From JADFUS01 sp036653215 (GTDB lineage: Bacteria > Bacteroidota > Bacteroidia > Bacteroidales > Rikenellaceae): a stretch of DNA of 27,211 nt. This document shows, in pieces, positions 14,932-22,283 of the stretch; the first letter of the stretch is position 1, and each line of letters opens with the position of its first letter. The notes beneath the pieces are model-generated. The model was given only the letters and a program-made list of their open reading frames with translations. It made no database searches and was not told the DNA's origin. The position numbers and the translations under genes are program-made. Location: NCBI GenBank assembly GCA_036653215.1, contig JAVVUK010000012.1, positions 1 to 27,211 of the forward strand, given 5' to 3'.

Positions 14932-15585
14932 TTAGCAATTCAACAGTTTATCTATTGTTTCACTCGGATTGTCGGAACCAAAAACAGCACTTCCGGCAAC
15001 AAGAGCATCACACCCTGCATCGAAAAGCGTTCTTGCATTTTTGAGACTCACACCACCGTCTATCTCTATGAGCGTCGAAGCGTTATTGTCAACAATCATC
15101 TTCTTAAGACGTTTAACCTTGTCTATGCTATGTTCAATAAACGATTGTCCTCCATATCCAGGATTTACACTCATAAGCAAAACAAGATCTATATCTGTGA
15201 TCACCTCTTCAATAGAAGAGAGTGGAGTATGAGGATTTAGCGAGACACCTGCTTTCATACCTTTGGCTTTTATTGCTTGAAGGGTACGGTGTAGATGTGT
15301 TGTAGTTTCAACATGAACAGTAAGGTAGTCGGCTCCTGCATTTGCAAAAGCATCTATATATTTATCGGGGTCAACGATCATTAGATGAACGTCTAACACC
15401 TTTTTTGTAACACTTCTTATAGCCTTTACCACAGGTAGACCAAATGATATATTAGGCACAAAAACACCGTCCATAATGTCTAAGTGTATCCACTCAGCAT
15501 TACTTTTATTAATCATTGTTACATCTCTTTCCAAATTTAGGAAATCAGCAGATAAAAATGATGGTGATATTATTCTATTTCTCAT
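14932..15585 (-). CDS. rpe: Ribulose-phosphate 3-epimerase
   Basis: Rpe interconverts ribulose 5-phosphate and xylulose 5-phosphate in the pentose phosphate pathway. The protein has 217 residues, normal for this TIM barrel. The metal and catalytic residues are present: H34 and D36 in WIHLDIMDG (32-40), H67 in VHLMI, and D176 in IEIDGG. The phosphate-binding loop is VNPGYGGQSF (140-149) and AGSAVFG (197-203). It lies between the OstA-like gene (6-nt gap) and the ABC-F gene (no gap), so the sugar enzyme is embedded in an envelope transcript. Confidence 0.96.
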   Translation of the reverse strand: MRNRIISPSFLSADFLNLERDVTMINKSNAEWIHLDIMDGVFVPNISFGLPVVKAIRSVTKKVLDVHLMIVDPDKYIDAFANAGADYLTVHVETTTHLHRTLQAIKAKGMKAGVSLNPHTPLSSIEEVITDIDLVLLMSVNPGYGGQSFIEHSIDKVKRLKKMIVDNNASTLIEIDGGVSLKNARTLFDAGCDALVAGSAVFGSDNPSETIDKLLNC

Positions 15586-15591
15586 ATTAAT

Positions 15592-17982
15592 CTATTTTTT
15601 AAAGTTATTTCTATTTACACGAACTTTGTCTGTTCTGTCTTTCCATCCTTGTTGGATAAGCCTTTTCTTCTCATCGTTTATTTGTAATGTAATAGGGAAT
15701 AAAGGTTTTTTAATTTTATCGACTTCTTTACGCTCTGAAGGCCTAACTACCCTATCAAAGACTTCTATTTTCTTTGGTCTTATAGTGTCATACCAAACAA
15801 AATCTGGAAGTTTTTGCGTCACATCAGCAGGGACTTTTTCTATTGGGTAAGTTGCTGTTGAAATGTCTGAGATCCATTTTATACGTACTATCTGACTGCT
15901 ATCCAAATCGATAATCATATTTTTAGAAGTTGTATGTACAAAGGCATCTACATACTCCTCATTATCTATTGAGTCTTTATCTTGATGATAAAATAGAGCT
16001 TCCGAATTTTTATTAACAACAAGCTTATACATCGCTTGGTCACGGAAAAGAGCATCCATATAATCACCTGTAAGTTGGTTATAAAGGTCTCTTTCAACGT
16101 GTTGCGAAACAATTGGATTATCAAAAAGCCTACTACGTGTAATCTCCCCATTTTCAGTATAAGACCTCATACGTTTGGCTGTTACTTGGTTATCCTCATT
16201 CCACATCACAGCCTCACGACCCATAATAGTGCTTGTAGAGTCTACCGTTTCGAGGATGATAGTATCACCAACTCCTTGAACGTCTTTTTTAAAGATCTTT
16301 GCGTTACGTATTGCTTTTACAAGATAGTCCGAAGAGTCTGGAGTATTTACAATGGTTATTTTATCTTCAAGTATGGTAGTGTCTTTTTTAACGGTGCTGT
16401 CGATAGCTGTTGTGTCAACAGGGAAATACTCTTTCTCAAGCCACCCATACATACGTTGCGCCCTCTCCTCTCGTCTCGCCTTTTTCAAAGAGTCGGCATA
16501 TATAACTTTAAACGCCTTTATACGGCTTTTAATAGCCTTAATAGCCCCTTTGCTTAGATCTTTATAATGAGGCTTTTTAAGCTTAAATATATCGTTAGGA
16601 GAGAAGATGGTGTCTATCTCTTGTAACGACAACCCTGACACTATTTCTCGACTTAGCTCACTTCTTTTAAAAAGCCTTATATTTTTATTTGCTGTTAGAT
16701 GTAAGTTATTAAAATACATAACTTTCAATGAGTCACCTATTATACGCAATTTAGTAGTATCACTAACACTATATTTGCCTGTTTTTGCATCTAAAGAGAG
16801 GTACTCACGACGTAATACTTGATCTGAAGCAAGAGCATTCGTTGTAGTACTATCATAGCCATAGCTAAAGATCATATCTCGCAACTCTTTAAGGAGAATA
16901 CTATCACGCATAACTTGCACCCTAAAGGCAGAGTCTTGTGACACACTATCTTGATGTAAGAAATATCTATGAATGCTATCCTCACGATGCAGAGAGTCTG
17001 CCATATGCAAAGAGTCTAAGGTATGTTTTGAAGGTATCTTATCGAGGAATGGACGCACATAAAGGGTGTCCGAAGATATATAAACACTATCTTGATCGGG
17101 ATCTTCTCCATATATAAGTACAGATGGGCGTTTGGTCATTATCACGTGCTTGGTTTTATTCCAATAATAACCATAATCACCAAAGGTCATCATCCTTTGT
17201 ACGGTATCAACAAGTTGTATGTCACGACGCATAAGTAGCTCATCTATATTGCTATAATATACCATAGTATCAGACCATCCCTCTTGCTCCGGAGATAAGA
17301 TATAGGAGTTGCTCTCGAAGTTATATATTTTATTTGCCTTATCGTAATTTCCTTTGTCAGAACGTAGATATTTGCCGTCTTTACTCCATATGTTGGTCAC
17401 GACATTAAAATCGACCCTTTCGGTGGTCATGTTAAACCAAAGCTCCTCGTTAGACATTTGGTAATCCTCGCTGTCTATCTCGACATAGTTACGCATAGAT
17501 ACATCTTTGGTTTTAGCATAATAAAAACCATCTTTGGACTCCATTGTGTTTTTATCACCTTGCGTAATTGTAGCTCCATTAGAATATTGACCTATCTGTG
17601 TGTCTGTATTAAAGACCATGTCTCGTGAATACATAACAGCATCATTATCAATAGCTTTGATAAGAGGGGAAAAGATTTGAGCTATGTTTGTCTCACCGTC
17701 ATAGAGCACTTGATCGCCATATATATTAAGCTCATTTTGGTTAATTATGACATTTCCCAAAGCCTCAATCTTACGTTCACTATATCGATATGCACTATCA
17801 CAAGTTATAAAAGCACCATTGTGGTAAAATGCCACATGACCTATAAGTTTGATAACGGTAGAGTCTCCTTGTTTTACAAGACGAGTGACATCTGAAATAT
17901 AATCAACCGTTGTCTTATTTTGAGGAAAGACAACGGTAGTTATAAGTATTAGTATTATAGATAATGTTTTTCTTATTGTCAT
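15592..17982 (-). CDS. OstA-like LPS-transport protein
   Basis: A secreted protein of 796 residues with a signal peptide (1 to about 21, hydrophobic VVFPQ end). Residues about 28-235 carry repeated short beta segments in the OstA/LptA style (for example GHVAFYHNGAFITCDSAYRY and ALGNVIINQNELNIYGDQVL, with DSAYRYSERKIEALGNV the typical OstA core). A second, weaker OstA-like stretch is at about 565-690. Between them is an unusual block DSLHMADSLHREDSIH (323-338). Bacteroidota OstA-like proteins of this length are thought to take part in LPS passage across the periplasm, but the full LptD barrel is not evident here. Its neighbours, the SurA-like gene (23-nt gap) and MsbA-like gene upstream, support that setting. 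Confidence 0.8.
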   Translation of the reverse strand: MTIRKTLSIILILITTVVFPQNKTTVDYISDVTRLVKQGDSTVIKLIGHVAFYHNGAFITCDSAYRYSERKIEALGNVIINQNELNIYGDQVLYDGETNIAQIFSPLIKAIDNDAVMYSRDMVFNTDTQIGQYSNGATITQGDKNTMESKDGFYYAKTKDVSMRNYVEIDSEDYQMSNEELWFNMTTERVDFNVVTNIWSKDGKYLRSDKGNYDKANKIYNFESNSYILSPEQEGWSDTMVYYSNIDELLMRRDIQLVDTVQRMMTFGDYGYYWNKTKHVIMTKRPSVLIYGEDPDQDSVYISSDTLYVRPFLDKIPSKHTLDSLHMADSLHREDSIHRYFLHQDSVSQDSAFRVQVMRDSILLKELRDMIFSYGYDSTTTNALASDQVLRREYLSLDAKTGKYSVSDTTKLRIIGDSLKVMYFNNLHLTANKNIRLFKRSELSREIVSGLSLQEIDTIFSPNDIFKLKKPHYKDLSKGAIKAIKSRIKAFKVIYADSLKKARREERAQRMYGWLEKEYFPVDTTAIDSTVKKDTTILEDKITIVNTPDSSDYLVKAIRNAKIFKKDVQGVGDTIILETVDSTSTIMGREAVMWNEDNQVTAKRMRSYTENGEITRSRLFDNPIVSQHVERDLYNQLTGDYMDALFRDQAMYKLVVNKNSEALFYHQDKDSIDNEEYVDAFVHTTSKNMIIDLDSSQIVRIKWISDISTATYPIEKVPADVTQKLPDFVWYDTIRPKKIEVFDRVVRPSERKEVDKIKKPLFPITLQINDEKKRLIQQGWKDRTDKVRVNRNNFKK

Positions 17983-18005
17983 AGATATTTCAGCACCTTA
18001 AGTAC

Positions 18006-19415
18006 TTATTTAATCCAGTTTATATCTTTAAAATTATAACTTTTATATGGTTCTTCAATACGAAGATATAATGTTTTTACCTTTTCATTAATCCATGTGT
18101 TAAGAACTTCTTGTTTACGATTGTTGATAACAAGGTCTACCATAGTGGTATAGTCACCATCAATCGTGGCTTTATGTTCGGGAATTATACGATCCAATTT
18201 TATGATCTTACATATTACATTCCCAGAATTGTCATATCCTTGAAAAGCAGAACTCACATCGCCTACTTTCATATCTTTCAACACATTATAGTCTGTTTTC
18301 AACTCGTCTACATAAAATCGGTCTGTCTTAGAACGTAGACCCATATATAACTCTTTAGAATCGTTTACCACACGACCTTTGTTGTGTTTTGAAATGTCAT
18401 CATCCGAATATTTACGTGCCATATCGGTAAAAGTAGCCTCTCCTGTTCTTATCACGTTAGCTATACTATCAAGCTCTTTAATAGCCTTATCAAGCTGATC
18501 TATAGTGAATTTCTCTCTTATAAGGATATGTCTTGTTCTGTATTTATCGTCTTTTTTATCGATAAGTTCTATTATGTGTTGTCCATACTCTGTCTCAACG
18601 ACAGTCGATATTTGACCTTTTTGCAGCGATACCATAGCATCGGAAAACTCAGGAACAAGAGATTTTGGAGATTGATAACCCATATCACCACCTCTAATGG
18701 CAGATCCTTCATCGTCCGAATACATACGAGCCAAAGCAGCAAAGTTATCCCCATTGAGCACCCTCTCCCTATATCCAAGCAACTTCTCTTTTATAGCCAT
18801 TTTATCGGCAGATGTAGAAGGTGCTTTTTTTAATATTTGAGAATAGCTATATTGAACAGGAATAAGAGGTATTTTATCTTCGCCCAACTTTTTAACAAGC
18901 CTTTGCACCTCAGCAGGGGTTACAGAGACATCTGACACCACTTTATTACGCATTTCATCGGCAAGGATGTTCTCCTCAATCTGTTTTCTTAAATCGTCAC
19001 GTATAAGAAACATCGGTTTCCCACGCAACTTTTCAACAGCTCCCATAGATCCATATTGCTCAACCATCATCTCTTGACGCTCGTCTATTTGCGACTCTAT
19101 GTCTATACCAGAGATGTCAATTGAGTCGATACGTGCTTGTGTAGCCATCAACTTCACAAGAAGCATTTGAGATAACAATTCTGTTTTCTCGTCTTCAGAC
19201 AATACATCTGAAGACGGAATACGATTTTCATATTTGTAATATTCTTGTGACATGATAAAGTCAGAGAACAATATCATCTGATCTCCCACAACAGCGATAA
19301 TCTTATCCGCCAAGAACACTTTTTTCTCTTGAGCTCCAATTTTAGGGACTGTTAAAAGAAGTAAAGACAAAGCTATGCAGCTAAGGACTATATATTGAAC
19401 TTTATTTTTTCTCAT
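18006..19415 (-). CDS. SurA-like periplasmic peptidyl-prolyl isomerase
   Basis: A 469-residue protein with a signal peptide (1-28, ending GAQ) and the SurA layout: chaperone N-terminal domain (about 36-170), a first parvulin domain (about 187-288, with FAALARMYSDDEGSAIRGGD and EYGQHIIEL), and a second, more divergent parvulin domain (about 292-405, with RTRHILI and MARKYSDDD but no clear GGD motif), then a C-terminal helix. SurA proteins fold outer-membrane beta-barrels in the periplasm, here possibly including LPS-transport components. Its first 14 nt overlap the end of the upstream PPIase-like gene, so both should be made together. Confidence 0.92.
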   Translation of the reverse strand: MRKNKVQYIVLSCIALSLLLLTVPKIGAQEKKVFLADKIIAVVGDQMILFSDFIMSQEYYKYENRIPSSDVLSEDEKTELLSQMLLVKLMATQARIDSIDISGIDIESQIDERQEMMVEQYGSMGAVEKLRGKPMFLIRDDLRKQIEENILADEMRNKVVSDVSVTPAEVQRLVKKLGEDKIPLIPVQYSYSQILKKAPSTSADKMAIKEKLLGYRERVLNGDNFAALARMYSDDEGSAIRGGDMGYQSPKSLVPEFSDAMVSLQKGQISTVVETEYGQHIIELIDKKDDKYRTRHILIREKFTIDQLDKAIKELDSIANVIRTGEATFTDMARKYSDDDISKHNKGRVVNDSKELYMGLRSKTDRFYVDELKTDYNVLKDMKVGDVSSAFQGYDNSGNVICKIIKLDRIIPEHKATIDGDYTTMVDLVINNRKQEVLNTWINEKVKTLYLRIEEPYKSYNFKDINWIK

Positions 19416-20307
19416 TATTCATTTTCTTTATTATCGTTGTATCTTCCAAAAAGCGATTATAGGCACTTTTATCATCTATGGCTGCTTTATAAAGACTATC
19501 TTCAATGTGATTTAATATCTTCATCTTACGATCGTTAAGGATAATCTTTCTTATCTGCTCTTCCAAAAACTCTACCGGCATTACGCTACCTGTCTTTTTG
19601 TATTCATAGATACTTAGGATATATACATAATCGGAACTACTAACTTCTAAATTTTTGTTGTTTTCAAGGAAAGAATCCATGCTGCTATTATTATTTACAA
19701 AGGGCATATATTCGATAACCTCATCAAAATAGTGCCATTTCTTTGTAAAATCGTATAGCTGAAGGGCATCTTTATCCGCCATAGATACAACATCAAGCAT
19801 TGCATCATCACCATCAGATTTCATTTTTTGAGTTATGAACCTGCGGTTTTTATAGTTTGAGGGAATACGCAAAACCCTTGCCTTTACCATTGGTGTAGAC
19901 AAAAGAAAATTCTCTTTATTAGAATTATAAAAATCGGACACCTCATTTGTGGTAACCACATCGTTTACAGTAGATGTATAACGTTGTTCATATTTGTATG
20001 TAAGGAGAGATGCACGATATTCATCGACCATCTTTTCAATAGTCTTATCTGTGAAATATTCCTCCGCATTTTGCCTTTTAAGTTCTCTTTTTATCCACAT
20101 CTCAGCATAATCAGCCATAAAAGACAATGAGTCTTGTGGTGAAAGAGCCGTTTTTATCATCTGCTCTACATCTGTTTTATAGAGTTTTTCATCCCCTATT
20201 TTAGCAATTATATTGGGATCATCATCAAAACTAAGCCTCTTACATGATTGGAAAAGAACCATGAAGAAGAAAATCGAGATGACTATTTTATATGAAGTTT
20301 TTAACAT
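19402..20307 (-). CDS. SurA_N-like lipoprotein lacking a parvulin domain
   Basis: A 301-residue putative lipoprotein. Hydrophobic residues about 8-18 precede C22, with FQSC as a loose lipobox. Residues about 34-150 look like a SurA/PpiD chaperone N-terminal region (AKIGDEKLYKTDVEQMI, then a long amphipathic helix). No parvulin active-site motifs are visible, so it may be a chaperone without isomerase activity. It lies between the MsbA-like gene (12-nt gap) and the SurA-like gene (14-nt overlap), the position where Bacteroidota often encode tandem PPIase-family proteins. The family assignment is by layout and context and is less certain than its neighbour's. Confidence 0.68.
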   Translation of the reverse strand: MLKTSYKIVISIFFFMVLFQSCKRLSFDDDPNIIAKIGDEKLYKTDVEQMIKTALSPQDSLSFMADYAEMWIKRELKRQNAEEYFTDKTIEKMVDEYRASLLTYKYEQRYTSTVNDVVTTNEVSDFYNSNKENFLLSTPMVKARVLRIPSNYKNRRFITQKMKSDGDDAMLDVVSMADKDALQLYDFTKKWHYFDEVIEYMPFVNNNSSMDSFLENNKNLEVSSSDYVYILSIYEYKKTGSVMPVEFLEEQIRKIILNDRKMKILNHIEDSLYKAAIDDKSAYNRFLEDTTIIKKMNNEKK

Positions 20308-20319
20308 AAAAACATATTT

Positions 20320-22146
20320 TTATAGCTTTTGCATATCTATGAGCGTTTTGTAATAACCTCCAAGATCTATAAGCTCCCTGTGAGTGCCACTTTCTACTAT
20401 ATGTCCATCATCTATAACATAGATCCTATCTACATTTTGTATGGTGCTCAACCTATGTGCAACGATAACGGAAGTTCTATTTTCAAGAAGCGAATCTAAA
20501 GCGTCTTGAACCAATTTTTCACTTTGCGTATCTAAGGCAGAAGTAGCCTCATCTAAGATAAGAATATCCGGATTTTTGAGCACAGCACGTGCTATGCTCA
20601 ACCTTTGACGTTGACCACCCGACAGTTTCACTCCTCTATCACCTATATTTGTTTGATAGCCATTTTCGGTATCTATAATAAACTCATGCGCATTAGCCAC
20701 CTTAGCAGCAGCGATAATCTCTTCTTTAGTAGCATTGAGACGTCCAAGCCTTATATTTTGCTCTATGGTATCGTTAAACAACAACACATCTTGAGAGACT
20801 GTACCTATAATGTTTCTTAAATTAGATAAGTTATATTCACGTATATCGTGTCCATCGATGATTATATGTCCACTATCAATGTCATAAAAGCGTGAGACAA
20901 GATCTGCGATAGTAGATTTGCCACTTCCAGACGCTCCTACAAGAGCAATAGTCTCTCCTTTTTTAACCTCAAGGGATATGCCTTTTATGACCTCTTTAGA
21001 CTCGTAAGCAAAATGTATATTATCGAATATAAGAGACTTCTCAAATGATTTTAGCTGTGGCGCATCTTCTTTTTCTTGTATCTCAGGCTTCATATCCATA
21101 AGTTCAATAACACGTTCACCAGCCGCAAGACCTTGATGTATTCCCGATATGGAGTCTACAAAAGAACGCATAGGACGTGTGACCTGTGAAAACATGGCTA
21201 TATATGCCATAAAAGAACTCGCATCGAGGATGCCTTGACTAACCAAGCCTCCACCATAGATAAGGATAACAGATATTGAAGAGACTCCTAAAAATTCAGA
21301 CATCGGAGAGGCAAGTTGTTGACGCATCTCTATCTTACGCAATGTTTTTGAATAGGTGCTATCTTCTTTTTTAAACTTATCTACTATATAATCTGTTATA
21401 CCATAAGACTTTATTACTTTCATTCCCGAAAGAGCTTCTTCAGATATGGTAAGCATATCGCCCAACGAACTTTGAGCACTAAGAGAATAATGACGTAACT
21501 TTTTCACTATCGAACCTATTACCCACGCTGTGATTGGCATAAATAGGAGCGTGAAGAGCGTTAGTTGCCACGATATAGAGATGAGCGCCACAAAATAGGC
21601 TATTATAAGCAGAGGCTCACGGAAGAGTACTTGCAGAGCGTTTGTAGCAGTACTTTGGACTATATTTATGTCTGAGGTTAGCTTTGAAAGGACATCTCCT
21701 TTACGTTCGTTTGTAAAAAAGCGGACGTTGAGCTGCATTATATTGCTAAATAGAGCATCTCGCATACGTTGGAGCATACGTATCTTGAAGTTTGCCATAA
21801 CCTTTTGCGAAAGAAAACGAAAGAGGTTACTGATAAACATCGTTACGATTATAATCATACTAAGAGCTATCAATACATCCTGCACAGTCAACTTACCATC
21901 GCCATAATAGCGCATAAGGACGTAGTGGATATACCCTTGTATAAAATCGGTGGAAAAGGCAAACTTAGGGGCTTCGGTAGCTAATATAGCCTTGTCTATA
22001 CCGTTAAACAAGGTGTCAAGGATCGGTATTATCAATACGAAGTTAAACATATTGAAAACAGCATATATCAACACAAACACGAAGTATGGTATAGCGTATT
22101 TCTCTATTGGTTTTGCGTATTGTAATATTCTTAAAAAAAGCTTCAT
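20320..22146 (-). CDS. MsbA-like ABC exporter (half transporter)
   Basis: A 608-residue fused exporter: six transmembrane segments in residues about 15-340, then the ATPase domain with Walker A GASGSGKS (404-411), Q-loop around Q452, signature LSGGQ (508-512), Walker B ILILDEATS (528-536) and switch H564. This is the MsbA/lipid-exporter type, which works as a homodimer. Flipping lipid A-core across the inner membrane is inferred from its place at the head of a cluster with an OstA-like protein and SurA. A drug or peptide exporter is the alternative. The gene is first in the ten-gene run; a promoter box is at 22172-22179. Confidence 0.85.
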   Translation of the reverse strand: MKLFLRILQYAKPIEKYAIPYFVFVLIYAVFNMFNFVLIIPILDTLFNGIDKAILATEAPKFAFSTDFIQGYIHYVLMRYYGDGKLTVQDVLIALSMIIIVTMFISNLFRFLSQKVMANFKIRMLQRMRDALFSNIMQLNVRFFTNERKGDVLSKLTSDINIVQSTATNALQVLFREPLLIIAYFVALISISWQLTLFTLLFMPITAWVIGSIVKKLRHYSLSAQSSLGDMLTISEEALSGMKVIKSYGITDYIVDKFKKEDSTYSKTLRKIEMRQQLASPMSEFLGVSSISVILIYGGGLVSQGILDASSFMAYIAMFSQVTRPMRSFVDSISGIHQGLAAGERVIELMDMKPEIQEKEDAPQLKSFEKSLIFDNIHFAYESKEVIKGISLEVKKGETIALVGASGSGKSTIADLVSRFYDIDSGHIIIDGHDIREYNLSNLRNIIGTVSQDVLLFNDTIEQNIRLGRLNATKEEIIAAAKVANAHEFIIDTENGYQTNIGDRGVKLSGGQRQRLSIARAVLKNPDILILDEATSALDTQSEKLVQDALDSLLENRTSVIVAHRLSTIQNVDRIYVIDDGHIVESGTHRELIDLGGYYKTLIDMQKL

Positions 22147-22171
22147 CTTTATATCCCTAAATTTTACACTA

Positions 22172-22179
22172 CAAACGTA
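22172..22179 (-). promoter_or_regulatory. Promoter -7 box upstream of the ten-gene run
   Basis: On the minus strand this reads TACGTTTG, matching TAnnTTTG. It lies 25 nt before the MsbA-like start at 22146, giving a short leader. No -33 TTTG is visible, so confidence is moderate. It is the only promoter-like box I can see for the genes from 22146 to 9912. Confidence 0.5.
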
Positions 22180-22237
22180 CTAAAAAATATTTATATCTCG
22201 AAATAATAAACTACAAGAAACAATAACAACAAAAAAA

Positions 22238-22263
22238 TAGGGCTCAACGCAACGTGAGCCCTA
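22238..22263 (-). terminator. Intrinsic terminator of the GEVED lipoprotein gene
   Basis: Perfect 9-bp stem TAGGGCTCA (22238-22246) / TGAGCCCTA (22255-22263), 8-nt loop, followed on the minus strand by seven T (22237-22231). It stands 20 nt after the lipoprotein stop at 22284. Confidence 0.9.
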
Positions 22264-22283
22264 CTTTTATTAGTGTATTTGTA

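Noticed and set aside
16036..16557. Long open frame antisense to the OstA-like gene
   Set aside because: It lies opposite a well-supported gene, has no promoter box or recognisable domain, and its composition follows from the sense codons.
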